The notes: generated by a model from the sequence alone, not told the origin. Counted from the stretch's first letter, positions 31,956 to 45,889 are shown. The stretch: 64,000 nt of DNA from Mactromeris polynyma (GCA_032209605.1 JASFXZ010000077.1:496001-560000), one strand, 5' to 3'. Translations and numbers: made by a program.

Positions 31956-34493
31956 ACAGAATCACCAAGCATCAAACGTGCGTTAGAATACACATTGGTT
32001 GGAAAACAAATTACAAGGAAAATAGTTCCGTCTAGAAAGCACGCAGGTGTACTTATATAATCTCTGTAATAAATCTCGCGAGGAAGTATGAGATTTGGGA
32101 CTTCACTACCCAGAACAATTAGCGATTGCATTGTATTAATCCAAGATGGATTAGACACGTATTTGTTCAATCTCATTTCAGTAATATTACAATAATTACG
32201 CACAGAATCATGTAATATAGTAATAACATTCAGCAGGGTGCAGACGGTTTCTAATCATTCAGAAGAGTGAGGATTGTCGTCATATTACTATTTCATGCCA
32301 TGTTCATGCATTTTTAACAAAAACTTCATATTGGTCTGGTTCAGGTGCGTGTATAAAATCGTGATATTTGCTATTAAGCTAATCGGATTTAAGGTAACGC
32401 GGTTTACTTTTCATGCAGACAGAAATATCTTTATTTTATGTGTATTATACATATACACAGAACACAATCTGACTCGTATGTCTAAAGTTTACATAACAAT
32501 AATCAGCTTATTAATTAGCTTATATTATATAATTATCTGATTAGTGTTTATCAAGTCGAACCAAGATAGTAAATATGGAATTAAACATTAAATATCAAAT
32601 TTATACGTCTGATAACCTGTCAACCAGTGACCAGCTTTCAGGGCATTGTACTGTACAGTACTCAAGTCCCTATATTAAGTCAGTTGATTAAACGAACTGT
32701 AATGAGATAGGAGTGATTTAAGGTCGGTTCGCAGACCCAGAGTATCAACTAAAATTTGGAATATCTCTACAAGTAGAGGGTCGAAAGCAAATAACTGTAT
32801 GTGCTTATGTAAAGCATTTCACTGATGCGTTCTTATTGTTCTATCATAATAAAGTAATTGCATTGTTCAATTTTATCAGTACGTACGTTTCAAAAACAGT
32901 CCAATTCTCTGTATTTCAGTTTTATACTAGGGATAATGCCATACCGATAGGGATTCATGTGAAGCTTCGTCTGAAGGGTAGGATTTCGGATCGAAAAGAA
33001 CTCTGATTGGCCCATTTAGCCGATAATGTGTCAGGTGACCAATGACAATGTTCAAAACAAATTAAATCTAGTTAATTACTTGGTACTTTGTATACTCTTT
33101 GTTGACTAGTCGTTGTATTTTATGTCTTGCCGTGTAATGTCTTTATTTGTGTAGTTCTTGCCTTTTTCTTGAGGCGTTGTTTGTTTGTCCTGACTGGTAG
33201 GTATGTTTGAAATATTTAATTTGAGAAAATGAACCCGACATTGGTGAAATATGGTATGGTTTTATATCTTCAACATTTCTGGAAATCACAAACCAAACGT
33301 AGAAATATGTTTATTTATTAGTTCAGACTTACTGACGACATGCCGGAAATATCGGCGTCACATAGCATTCTCGATAAACACTCCCAATACACGTGAGTTG
33401 AAACTAAATGTTGCGTGAGATTGTTGAACATATCGTATACACTATCCCATGCCGGTTATAAGAGATAAACTAAGCAATGGATTATAGACTAATGTCATGA
33501 CAGGTATCCATTTTGTTTGGAACAGCACGAAATATGGTCTTTAACGGGAACCTATCAGAAGCCAATGATCGAATGATTTTCCTTTTGCAATCTTGTGAGG
33601 TTCAACCTGGAAACCGAAAACGTCCGAACGTTAAATACTACATGGGAACTTGTAATGAAATTGGATTCAACAGATCGGTGTTGAGATTCTAGTCAGCTAT
33701 GATGATTAAGAGCGCATTTTCTTTTTGCTACTTTATTGAATGTTTCTTACGGCGGTGTAGGCAACATTTGTGACGTCTAAGCCTTGTTAAACCTCCACAG
33801 TTATATTAGATAATATGTTGTTTTATATTAAGTAAGACAGTTTACAGTAAAGTTTGGTTTTCTTAATCGATTCAATCCAGACAAATGGAACATAATTGAG
33901 AGAATGTTGGCGTCAAATTCTCTTACTCTACTTACTGATAATGTATGCGCGAAATGTACGATAAAGCTATGCTCTTGGCAAACCATCTAGTCTTTAAATT
34001 TCTGCCCCGACACAAATGATTTGTTTTGACATAAATTTGTTTGACTGTTTAACATTCGTATACACGGGATATATAGCAACTTTTAGCAAGTATTAAAGTG
34101 TTTATTTATTTCCAACTGAAAACTTTAAATTGCATATATTTTACATACTGTCTTTGAAGAAATCTTGGCGAGAAAGCTCCGCACGTGGTAAATATACTTC
34201 TGATCAAGCTGGCGGGTGAAAACGAATACCGCGTACATACTTGTTCGCATTCAGAACAGTTACTTTGTACTGTGTATGAAATGTACGCGAATTTTTAACA
34301 TTATATCAGTTAAGTTAAAAATAATAAATATCACATGGTTGTCCCCCATAAATTATTCTTAATTGTTTTCATGGTTGAACTGACCTTCGCTTGCACAAAT
34401 ATTCCCATACGTGTTTACCCTTGCATCTCCTAAGAGCCTAATGTTTTGTAGACTGTTGTTTTCCCGAGGGTCTGTGTGGGGAGGCATTTTCTT
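31956..34493. other. AT-rich non-coding stretch
   Basis: No supported gene. A small plus ORF at 33534-33692 is described separately. The rest has no repeat I recognise. Confidence 0.45.
33534..33692 (+). CDS. Small ORF, 52 aa, function unknown
   Basis: The ATG has a favourable context (A at -3, G at +4). The frame reads MVFNGNLSEANDRMIFLLQS, then a Cys/Lys/Arg-containing stretch (KRPNVKYYMGTC), and stops at TAG 33690. Composition is more protein-like than neighbouring chance ORFs, but there is no signal peptide, no recognised motif and no splice evidence. Confidence 0.15.
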   Translation: MVFNGNLSEANDRMIFLLQSCEVQPGNRKRPNVKYYMGTCNEIGFNRSVLRF

Positions 34494-34551
34494 GAGATAT
34501 TAAGTTGATACACGGATCCGGGAGGCGATCCGTGTATCAACTTAATATCTC
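34494..34551. repeat. Perfect 25-bp inverted repeat with 8-nt loop
   Basis: GAGATATTAAGTTGATACAC-GGATC (34494-34518) is exactly mirrored by 34527-34551, with CGGGAGGC as the loop. Pairing does not extend beyond the arms. The arms show no mismatch at all, unlike other inverted repeats in the window. No ORF or known element surrounds it. Confidence 0.97.
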
Positions 34552-34947
34552 TAAACAGTGTTCTGGATCTATCGTAGATTACCAACCAATATAAAGTAAT
34601 AGAGGATTAATTGTAAATTGTACAATGCAAAATAACTGTCAATTGAAGTAAGGAACTTGTGACTTTAAATGGTCTCGAAGATTTTCATCATACAAACGTT
34701 CCGTACTATAAACTTGTAAGCAACACTTACACGTCTTAGTTGATTTGCCGTCCAATATAAACACTTAGCACGTTGTACTCATTGCTTCATTGAATAAAGC
34801 AATAAAAACATTAATGAATTCGCGCTGTTTTCTACTTATAATGGAAAACTTGCTCGTATAAAGTTGTACTTTAATAATGCTATATCTAGTCGTTTTGAAT
34901 AGTCTACATAAGATTGATAAGGACATATTGATTTCCTTATATATAAC

Positions 34948-35110
34948 CGTCTCCCGTGGCCGAGTGGTTAAGGCATCCGCCTTGGGAGCAAGAGGTCGAA
35001 GGTTTGAATCCCGGAAAGGGTCCGTTCGGATATAGCCTGTTGGTGAGCAGCCAGCTAGTTAAAAAATGGTTACCATGCGCCTACAAGCTTGGTGTCTGGC
35101 ATTGAAGGAT
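34948..35110 (+). mobile_element. tRNA-derived SINE with Leu/Ser-type head
   Basis: TCTCCCGTGGCCGAGTGGTT carries a perfect A-box (TGGCCGAGTGG), and GGTTTGAATCC is a B-box with one change. The T-stem does not pair well, so it is not a functional tRNA. A SINE-like body follows (GGTGAGCAGCCAGCTAG; GCTTGGTGTCTGGCATTG). Confidence 0.65.
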
Positions 35111-36763
35111 AGGAATTGATAAGATTGCAAACGTTTTTTATTGATTTATTATTAATATTAATTTAAAGGTCATTCTTTGCAAGAATATTTTGCATAATTA
35201 TTTTCAATAGTTATGTCATATATTTTGTTTTATAATACTATTTTCTTTAAATAGCCAATTTGTGTTGGATTCTTTTTTATTTGAACACAACTCTTTCAGA
35301 CAAAATCTTTTACAGGCGATGGTTCTGTTAGAACGTCATTCGTTTGTTGTGAAACATTCTTAGACCTTGTTCTACTGATACATGCAAACGAACATAAATT
35401 TCGAATCTAAACTAAATAGCAGAAGATAATCTTATTATTTTAAGAACGGTGCATTTTGGCAAGAACAAATGTAAACTAAAATGGTTAATGTGCATTTATT
35501 AACATCACAAAACTGATTAAACTATTTCCACATCGATATTCAAATGTAATAATCTAATTTCATAGATAAAATGTGGTCTTAAATTACCGCAGTTCGCAAA
35601 AAAAAACCATGCCAGATTCGTCGCTCGTATTTTAAGAGTATGGAGTCAGATAAAGTCAATACCTTTTCAAACCAAACGCAAACCGCAACAATATGATTTA
35701 TTCCCTGTACGCAAAGCCGCATCGCTAACGGTCATAGTGTCTGTTAGGCTTTATGTATTTCCAGAACTTCCACAATATGGGTCAACATATCCAGATAATC
35801 CGGGACGTTCTTTTTATCAGAGAATGTTTCACTGAGCCGGCTTAATTGTGGTTTGTCGTGGGTTTATTGGATCACAGATAAGACACATAAATGCACTTAT
35901 AAAACAGCCTGTCGCTGGTAATTGCAAAATTGTATTACTCCGAAACACAGCTTTGAATAAATGAATGGAGTCTTGGGAATATTTTCCAAGCGTCTTTGAT
36001 TATTAAATTTGAACGAATTAAGTCAGATATGAACCAAAGTAAGATGTTCAAAGTGACTTATTATTAGTTTTTTTCAGCAAATTGTTGGTAAATGTAAATT
36101 ATATTGATTCGGTCACTATTAGCTAAAAATGTATTACAGTGAAACGAGAATATGAATTGGTGACTGGATCAAATATATGACATATAAACCTATATAATCA
36201 GCTATCATATCTTCGAAGGCAAAATGTATCATATTTTGAAAATAAATCAAATATTTCTTGTAATGCAATGAAAGTATTTTAAACTTTAATATAGACAAAA
36301 ATTCAAGCTAAACTTCCAAAAGGTTACAGTATTGTCTTCATACATGCCGGATGAATAGCGCATTCATGTTAAATGAACTTTCATATTTATATACAATAAG
36401 TATAAATATACATTTACCATTCGCCATACAACTCCATCATAGTTTGGGCACGACAAAAATGTAAGAATCTGACACTACGGTTAACAGACATGGACAAACA
36501 GATCGGTCTGAAACATTTGCGTTTGCGAAATTTGACATTTCAGTTTAAAATCATTCCCGTTCAACGGATGTATTGTGAGATTTTTATCTATCGGAAAGTT
36601 TTAATTATATTTTAAAATAAGTCGTGGATGACATGGTCAAATATAGAAAATATATTGGTTAATTAAAATCAAACTCATGTCCATAATTGTCACTGTAATT
36701 TTACATCAATATAGTAAAACCTGTTTGATAGAGAGCCCTGAAGAAATTAATAGTATTTGTAAG
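35111..36763. other. AT-rich non-coding stretch
   Basis: No supported gene or repeat. Confidence 0.45.
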
Positions 36764-36995
36764 TCTGGTTCCCTGCGTAATAGTACCCAAGTGGTAAGGG
36801 CAGGTAATCCATACTAGTATTGTGTTGATCTGGTTCCCAGCGTACTTTCATGGGTTATAGTACCTAAGTGGTAAAGGCAGGTAATCCAGACTGGTATTGT
36901 GTTGATCTGGTTCTCAGCGTACTTTCATGGGTTATAGTACCTAAGTGGTAGGGGCAGTTAATCCAGGCATATATTGTGTCAACACACAATGGACA
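36764..36995. repeat. 77-bp tandem repeat, about three units
   Basis: TAGTACC[C/T]AAGTGGTA recurs at 36781, 36858 and 36935, an exact 77-bp spacing. Each is followed by GGCAGGTAATCCA-type sequence and a TTGTGTTGATCTGGTT block. The first unit lacks ACTTTCATGGGTTA, and the third decays at its end. Confidence 0.9.
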
Positions 36996-38984
36996 AACTA
37001 ATTTTTTATTGCACACAGATTAAAACACTTCATATTTCTTTATGTAGATTTCATAGACGGTCCATGAAACATTCGTGATAACTATATGAATTCATCTGGT
37101 CGCAACAAGTGGCATGTTGTTTGGAAAATATGTCAAAAAGTTCTAAATTTCAATAAATTCACGTTTTAAGACTGAATAGAAATACGATCTGCACTAGTTA
37201 CATACGTTTCACAAACAATCTGGCTAGATTCATAAAAAGCAGCGCCGATGCTATGATAAGCATTGGCGAGACAAAAGTATGACGCTAAAACCCGATACGA
37301 GCAAGCTAACCAAATTGAGATATAAGCAAGTATATAAACGGTAAATCATAATTTGGTGGTTTAGCATACTGATAAGTTATGATTTGTATACATTTTCCTC
37401 TCGTTTTCCTAGAAAAATATCATAAATCTGAGCATTTATTAAGAAATAGAAGAAAAAAAAACATTCTTATGCACATACGTGCTGTAATTCTTGTTATATG
37501 TAGGAGAGGCAACAGCAAACAGTTTGTCTGTAAATTCATACAAAACAACTTGCACTCGTAGAAAATCACATTAAAATTGAAAACTCGCGAATAAATTTCT
37601 ACTTTATCTTCAAAACACATAAAAGAAACAAATTTCGAACTTATCTCCTTTCAAACACTTCAAGAGAATGATGCAACGTCTTAATCTTCCTAATCTTTCA
37701 ATACAAACCCAATAAAACGATGTTAGGAAAGATATTAATCAGACATAATGTATAATCTTACTGACGTGCTAGTAGACATATGTTAATCTAAATGTTAAAA
37801 AGGTACACTTTTAAGAAGACAGATTTAAGTGATGATTATGCTCCTTGTCTACGAGTTTATCTTCTGCAATTTATCATGTAAACACATTATTGCGAATTTT
37901 ACATTTTTAACACTTGTTAATATGAGAATGAATATGCTTTCGTTTCCATGATAGATTATTTAAATTTACTTTTAAAACATATTAGCGTTCAGAATTTCCA
38001 CAAAGCTGCCCAAAATTTAGAGAATTCTTTTTAACATAAAAGTATGTCTATCCACAAGTCGGAAAATTCTATTTTCCAAATTTTCCACAATTTTGTTTAT
38101 ATTTATATTTTTTCTGGCAATATTCGTCAACTTCAATGCACCACTAATGCAAAGTCTGTACAATGTTTAAATGTATATTGAAGTATTACTGGTAGTATAT
38201 AATCATATGTGTTTCAACAGCTGCCGCCAATCTACTTTTCGTCCCAAACAATAGTTACATTATGCACATAATAAATCTATCTAATCTGTCTATCTAACTT
38301 TATCAAGTAGATTTATTCTGTCATAATTTCCAGTAATTTTATTCTAATAGAAACAAATGGAGAATAGTGTTTACGTAACAACAAGCAATACTCTAAAGGA
38401 CAATAATGCAACGTCGTACAAACATCTAGAGTTTTATGGACACAGATTATGTGTCAAACTCTAATCACTTTTCATGCAGCGATATCCCGAAAGTTTCTCT
38501 TCAGCATGTGTGCAGAACGATTGATATATCAAGTGTCCATTGCACTGTACGTCCATATAGCTTTTAGAAGTAATTGTATGAATCCTACATCACCATAGAA
38601 ACAGATAAAAATATCACTTATAAAATGGAATTATGAGATCCTATGATTACACTAAACGTTAACGTCGCCATGGAAACATAGAGTGGTCCTATTTTTGTCA
38701 TTTTCTTAAAAGCTTCAAGTTTGATTTTGTACATCGCTTCCGTTTTAACACAGATTGTGTTATTGTTGTCAAATCAGGTAGTTTATTGTGCATGCTACCT
38801 AAATTAGAAAGCAAGCCAAGAAATTGATGTAATACAATTTTCCAAATGTTCCGATGATAATATAATAATTTTTTGTAATGAAGTGATTAAAAGGTTCCGT
38901 GAAGTATTTTCTATATGTCGTACTTTGTTATGGTAGATAACTATTCACATTTGCCTGGCATTTGTTTCCAAGAAGCATTTTTTT
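36996..38984. other. AT-rich non-coding stretch
   Basis: Overlapping short ORFs at 37379-37620 on opposite strands look like chance. Nothing else was supported. Confidence 0.45.
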
Positions 38985-39215
38985 GTAATGGGGCTTTAAG
39001 TAACACAAACAACCGGGGCTATATAGTGAATATTCCTGCATATAAGGTGAAGACACTAGGTGGGCACTTGGGTAAACCCATCGACCTTCTGAAAGCCACC
39101 TGGACGGCTTCATCACTTTCAAACTCCAGAATAGGATTCAAAGCCGCAGCGCTGAGTGGCAAGTGATTACACGCCAGCGACCATAACCACTCTACCAAGA
39201 AGGTCCTTTCCAGCA
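38985..39215 (-). mobile_element. tRNA-derived SINE of a type common in molluscs
   Basis: On the minus strand: GGTAGAGTGGTTATGG (A-box region), GGCTTTGAATCC (degenerate B-box), then a body reading GGAGTTTGAAAGTGATGAAG, CCGTCCAGGTGGC, and GGGTTTACCCAAGTGCCC. This body resembles a widespread molluscan SINE core as I recall it. The 3' part is decayed. The ORF at 38915-39166 lies inside it and is incidental. Confidence 0.65.
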
Positions 39216-42200
39216 AGTAGAACCAAGATTATATTCAGTAGGTGACGTGATATTATGTTGAAAAACTTTTCACTGTGTCCAAATTGAGAATCAAATATTT
39301 TTTCGGAACGGTATTATGTTGAAACTTTTTCAACAGAGTTTCGTCGTAGATTTTCTCCATAGTTAATAACTTGATTTATACATAAGTATGAAACGTATGT
39401 TCAATTGTTAGGACCGTATTAAGTTATGTTATATCTGTATATACATGTACTATGTTTTACTGTTTTCAACATTGTGTAACTAGGAAACAACAAAAAATGG
39501 AAAACGGAAAACAAGAATATACCATGGATAAATCAATTTAAGGTTACGAGTAATCCTGTTACAAACAGAAATCTACGCGTCGTATATACGTACATACACC
39601 GTCTTACGGAAAATGTCAAACGTGAACTAGAAATGATTCTATGTTTATGTTGTCTTGGCATGTTCGAAAATCTATCGGAAATGATATAAAATAAAGTCCG
39701 CTGTATACACCAGTCGGTCTATTGTTAGTATTAACAGTATTGACAAGCAATGAGGTCCATTATATATAATGTGTCCATTTAATGTCAAAAGATATGTTCC
39801 AGAAATGGAAGAATCAATAATCATTTTACTAACAACAACTGGACATTGCTCACCACGTACGTAGAGCGGATTTATAGTTCTCGGTTCAATGCAGTGTCAT
39901 AGATAACCATGTATGTGAAGGCCGTGTATGAATTAGTATCGTGAAGTCTAACACAATGAGACTTTATACGTCAACCATCTGTCGGCCTGTCATAGAAAGA
40001 ATCAACAATACATATATGTTAAATTGCGCGTTGTGATTGGCCGCCAAAGGTAAATGTTGTTCTTATGTTTTACTATATCTGACTCAGATACACATATGTT
40101 ATATTCTTCGGCGTAACCTTATTAACATGGCTTTGCTATTTGCATATCTGTGTTGTGTTGTCCAATCAACTTATCTTTAACCGAACAACGTTTGTAACCT
40201 TGACGAGGTTTCGCTAACCTTTCGATAAGGGGTGCGTTACCTTACCAAAATTTTATGTCTGTAGTGACCAGCAATCGAAACATATCGGCTTGTTTTTATG
40301 TCGCACAACAAATATTAACCTTCAAAATGCGCCGACCATCTTTTTGCAAGATAGTTCTTGTTTATATATGTTAATGATAATAGGTAATACTACTAAGAAG
40401 AAGAGTCTTTATTTAATGACGGTAAATCAATAAACATGTCAGAGATTCTACAAACTGTAGACAAATGGTACACAAGGACATAGTTATGCTATCATAATCC
40501 TGCGAGCATATATTCAAATACATGTATTAACATAATACACAACATTCATGATAAACTATTTAAAAACAACATTTATCAGTTTCTGACAATCAGAACATGT
40601 TATTCAAATTATAATATCGGGTAAACATTGAAAAACTGGCATGCAAAACAGTAATTAACCTGAGTGACTTCAAAATAGATATGTTTGGCACGGCATGTGA
40701 GCTTTAATCACTAAGCGGATATGCTTATCGTTTTACGGCTTATCTGTTTGCATATAAAAGAGTTAATAGAAGGAATACATGCGAACTCATTCAAATCTAA
40801 CGTCAAAACATGTTTTACATTATCTGGAACAATTAGACAAGCATTTATAAGCAATATACAATTGTCTGAGACCCGTTTGTCGATGGTGACACTCGATAGA
40901 CTGTAATGTTTCACTGCGTTTGTCAACCGTGTGTTAATTAGCTAGCTTTGGGTCGATTTAAGGTGTAAACTGGAATCACAAACGACTAATAAAATACAGC
41001 TTACAAACTGAATATACTTTACCCACGATGGCGCAAATTGTGCGCACAATGAGTTCCGCTTCTTCTAAATTAAGTACAGACGTCAGTCAGTCAGTAAGTC
41101 AGTCAGAGGCCAAATAATAAGATTCGTCAATGTGCACTATTAAACTCTGTACTGTATAGGCCTAACAGCTCAGAATATGACCGTTTCTATTAATCATAGA
41201 GTCTTCTTCTAACAATGAAGCAACCAGTTAAAGGGATTGAACGTAAAACAACAAAACTGTGAGAAACATGTATGGAACCCGTAGATACTGTATGGAGCAA
41301 ACGGAATTAATCTATATCATGTGTGTGCGAGAATGACCCCAGTTCAAACACCACCAAACCAAGGATGAATAGATAAAGCACTTCTACTGGTTTAACCGTA
41401 ACTTTTAAACATAGTTACATTGTTTGTATACTTATGTCTGAACATGACAGATGAAGACATACATAAGATAGAATCGCGGCTGCGGTAAATTTGATCAAGT
41501 ATCTTACATTCAATCCATTTCTCAGACAGATAAGTATCACGTGATATTGATGAGTGTATCAATAGCAATGATATCCTTTTATAGACAGTAAACATGACAA
41601 ATACCAATCTATATACTCGTATATTGCTTGATTATTGTTTCAAGACGGTTTAGAAATAATCTTTTTTTCAGACTTCCCGGAATCTTGGATTAAAGAAGGA
41701 CAATGACTTTTGGTTCATATGTTGTCGGATAATTCTGGTGGAGAACTTTGTAATACCGTCATGGGTTTATTACATATGTTACTTATATTATATACGTCTT
41801 AAAGAAATGTCTGTACCAAAGAAAGCAAATATCGTGCACATGATTATGGCAGTTAAATGGATGAAATGTAATCACATGATTCTCGATAACTGATACCCTG
41901 CATTAGGTGGATTGGGGTCTTAAATTTCACTTATGTTCAACTGCTGTTAACCCTTTGTGATACCATTCATGTATCATTTCCCGCACACGATGGGCGAGAA
42001 TCCTCCTCCTTTATCCGCTTGATATAGTGTATCTCAATGACACAGCGATAAAAACAGGTTTCAACCTCTAGCGGTGTGCAATGTACAGGGTAAAAGCATG
42101 GTTGATTGTACTTTGTGACTCGTATGCCGTATGTGATACAGTCTTGCAATTGTGATGCGTCAGACCTTGGATTAAGAATGTACTGTGAACGACTTTCAGA

Positions 42201-44280
42201 CTATTAACACAGACTGTCTACCTATCTAAAAAATCTAGACTATGTACATTACCAACCGTATGAAACAAACAAGTCCTGGGTTTGCTATTGTTGTCCTGTA
42301 TCAAACTCTTCTTTGCTGACAAGGACTTTCAGTATATTATTCTGCGTATATATGAATAATAGTTGTAAAATAATTTCATCACAAACTTGTCAGCACTTTG
42401 TCTGATCTTCATTATTCTGCACCATTGAACATACTTATGCAAACTTTCATTTACAGTTAGAGCTAGATCAATGCGCATGTGCTGATATAAAACTATTTCT
42501 AAGGTCCAGTATGCCCTGTATAGTATACAACGCTTTCTGCTTGGAGGGTCGCGGGCTCAAACCAAGACCACGACATACCAAAGTTTTTTATAGGACACTA
42601 GTGACCCCATCGACTGAATATATATTTCGATGGCAAACAAATGTCCGGAAACAAACGTTCTTTTTACAATAATTATGATTTTGTGTCTATGTCATTGTTT
42701 TATCATTATCGTTTTGAAAAAAATATATAAATCGGCGAATATATTTCTATAGTAACCAAATGATTACTTATAGTGTTCGGCAGAAGATTAAATAACAATA
42801 TGAGACAATTTCTGACAGTGGGACAAATCAAACCCCTAAAATGGGTCTACAGACGACGTAAATATTCTCTATGGGTCTCTTTCATTACGTGAATTCTATC
42901 TTACACAGGACATAAATCTTCACTTTATCTCTTTATCTATACATTCGCTTCTTTATCAACAGAGTTCAGACTATAAAACGATAAAAGATTAAAATCTATT
43001 CAAAAAATGTTTCCTTTCTAACAGTTGATTAATTATTTTAGGACTTGACAAATGAATGACATGCCGTCTTTATTTGTCACCCCATAACGTTACATTTCGC
43101 AGACAAAATCACTTATTTACTGACAACTGTTAGATTCGATTTGACTACGGTCTCTTTCATACGGTGTATCAAAGGATAACGATGCTTAAAGCCTTATATA
43201 CATCATGCGATAGACTGTATGTACGTGTACCCATAAAACACAACAATTTGTGGTTTCACAAACTTAAATAGACAGCAAGGGATCCCTATCCACGGTTCCC
43301 GATACCAATCGCGAGCTTTGACAATATAATATCTTTATGCAATTAATAAAACTTTCCAATTTTATTATTTAATAATCAAAGTTCTGTTGTCATCATGTAT
43401 TACGAATATTTTCTGATAAATTGCAATTCGACAATATTTGTTCAAGCCATTCATCCTATGTACACCCGTTTTTAAAAATGGCTATGTTGTGTCTTTCATT
43501 GTGTCCCATACCAAATCTAATTCTAATACGTAAATGTACATGAATCAAATCAAAATGCAACTATTAATTTTAATGCTTGTTTAATTTAATGAAAGATTTA
43601 TTCGCTAACTCGACATGCGCACTATTTCTGATTGGAATCATAAAAGTGATAAAACACATTTGTATCTCTAGCGACTGCGCGCTGGTGAAATACTTGGAAG
43701 TTCACACTTCACCCAGATCGGCGTCTCGGTGGTAAGATCATTCTTGCATGCGGCGGAATTATACGATACTTCAGAAATTAATTTGTAAATTTTACTTTTT
43801 TATTCAGCATCAATTATATCTAATGAGAAATTTGGTCCGAAATGTAATGCATTATACTCCAATTTTCCCGATCCTGCGTATCCTGCGTATCCTGGTTACA
43901 AATCTGAATTAGAACTAGCATAATACAATGGTGCAATCAAAAACGATGGAAGTATTTTGATAGTTAATGAGAAAATGATCACGCTCATATAAGAGACATT
44001 TATGACATTGGTTTGAAATATAAGAACTTATTGGTAAGAGATTGGATTCATAACAATGCAGTGAGATGTATAGATTTACAAAAATTAATGAACTAAAATC
44101 AGAATTATTTATATTTAGATTGCACAGATTTAATTCCTTCTATAGAACATTTCGGCATAACATCAATCAGAAATAATTAAAACATGCTGAAATGTTGTTA
44201 TTGTTCCTTATGGATAGTGAAAACATTTCGGAGCAAGGAAGGCTTCATACATTTTCAGATCCAAACTTCTCTTGACATAT
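39216..44280. other. AT-rich non-coding stretch with minor repeats
   Basis: A LINE-tail-like end on the minus strand lies at about 40390-40470 (AAATAAAGACTCTTCTTCTT). A short CAGT repeat lies at 41083-41106. A possible SINE remnant lies at about 42500-42640 (GGGTCGCGGGCTCAAACC as a degenerate B-box). No gene was supported. Confidence 0.4.
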
Positions 44281-45889
44281 CCAGACAGGGACACACAGGA
44301 AGGGGACATGATCCAGACAGAAGAACAAAGGAGGCGGGAAACGCAGGGAGGGGACGTGATCCAGACAGAAGAAAAAATGAGGCGGGTCACATAGGGAGGG
44401 GACATGATCTAGACAGAAGAACAAAGGAGGCGGGACACGCAGGGAGGGGACATGATCTAGACAGAAGAACAAAGGAGGCGGGACACGCAGGGAGGGGACA
44501 TGATCTAGACAGAAGAACAAAGGAGGCGGGACACGCAGGGAGGGGACATGATCCAGACAGAAGAACAAAGGAGGCGGGACACACAGGGAGGGGGCATGAT
44601 CCAAACAGAAGAACAAAGGAGGCGGGACACGCAGGGAGGGGACATGATCCAGACAGAAGAACAAAGGAGGCGGGAAACGCAGGGAGGGGACGTGATCCAG
44701 ACAGAAGAAAAAATGAGGCGGGTCACATAGGGAGGGGACATGATCTAGACAGAAGAACAAAGGAGGCGGGACACGCAGGGAGGGGACATGATCTAGACAG
44801 AAGAACAAAGGAGGCGGGACACGCAGGGAAGGGACATGATCTAGACAGAAGAACAAAGGAGGCGGGACACGCAGGGAGGGGACATGATCCAGACAGAAGA
44901 ACAAAGGAGGCGGGACACACAGGGAGGGGGCATGATCCAAACAGAAGAACAAAGGAGGCGGGACACGCAGGGAGGGGACATGATCCAGACAGAAGAACAA
45001 AGGAGGCGGGACACACAGGGAGGGGACATGATCCAAACAGAAGAACAAAGGAGGCGGGACACACAGGGAGGGGGCATGCTCCAGACTGAAGAACAAAGGA
45101 GGCGGGACACATAGGGAGGGGGCATTATCCAGACAGAAGAACAAAGGAGGCGGGACGCACAGGGAGGGGACATGATCCAGACAGAAGAACAAAGGAGGCG
45201 GGACTCACAGGGAGGGGACATGATCCAGACAGAAGAACAAAGGAGGCGGGACATACAGGGAGGGGACATGATCCAGACAGAAGAACAAAGGAGGCGGGAA
45301 ACGCAGGGAGGGGACGTGATCCAGACAGAAGAAAAAATGAGGCGGGTCACATAGGGAGGGGACATGATCTAGACAGAAGAACAAAGGAGGCGGGACACGC
45401 AGGGAGGGGACATGATCTAGACAGAAGAACAAAGGAGGCGGGACACGCAGGGAGGGGACATGATCCAGACAGAAGAACAAAGGAGGCGGGACACACAGGG
45501 AGGGGGCATGATCCAAACAGAAGAACAAAGGAGGCGGGACACGCAGGGAGGGGACATGATCCAGACAGAAGAACAAAGGAGGCGGGACACACAGGGAGGG
45601 GACATGATCCAAACAGAAGAACAAAGGAGGCGGGACACACAGGGAGGGGGCATGCTCCAGACAGAAGAACAAAGGAGGCGGGACACATAGGGAGGGGGCA
45701 TTATCCAGACAGAAGAACAAAGGAGGCGGGACGCACAGGGAGGGGACATGATCCAGACAGAAGAACAAAGGAGGCGGGACTCACAGGGAGGGGACATGAT
45801 CCAGACAGAAGAACAAAGGAGGCGGGACATACAGGGAGGGGGCATGACCCAGACATAAGAACAAAGATGGCGGGACACACAGGGAGGGG
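44281..45889. repeat. 48-bp GC/purine-rich minisatellite, ~33.5 units, with 7- and 12-unit higher-order periods
   Basis: The unit reads GGAGGCGGGACACNCAGGGA, GGGGACATGATC, a C/T, AGACAGAAGAACAAA. Marked variants show block duplication: AAACGCAGGG...GACGTG at 44331 and 44667 (336 bp, 7 units); GGGGGCATGATCCAAAC at 44595, 44931 and 45507 (336 then 576 bp); CATGCTCC at 45075 and 45651 (576 bp, 12 units). As 48 is a multiple of three, five of six frames remain open for long runs, e.g. 16-residue repeats of GRGHDPDRRTKEAGHA on plus and CVPPPLFFCLDHVPSL on minus. I do not call these as genes. Confidence 0.97.

Noticed and set aside
34494..34551. Rho-independent terminator or microRNA precursor
   Set aside because: Bacterial terminators do not apply here, and the stem is too short and too perfect for a typical animal pre-miRNA; kept only as an unexplained hairpin.
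34950..35022. tRNA-Leu/Ser gene
   Set aside because: The A-box is perfect, but the T-stem is mispaired and the B-box is altered; SINE-like sequence continues downstream.
44184..45192. Long ORFs on both strands (301 and 315 codons) with 16-residue repeats
   Set aside because: Products of the 48-bp unit length; several frames are open at once on both strands, and there is no codon-usage or conservation signal.
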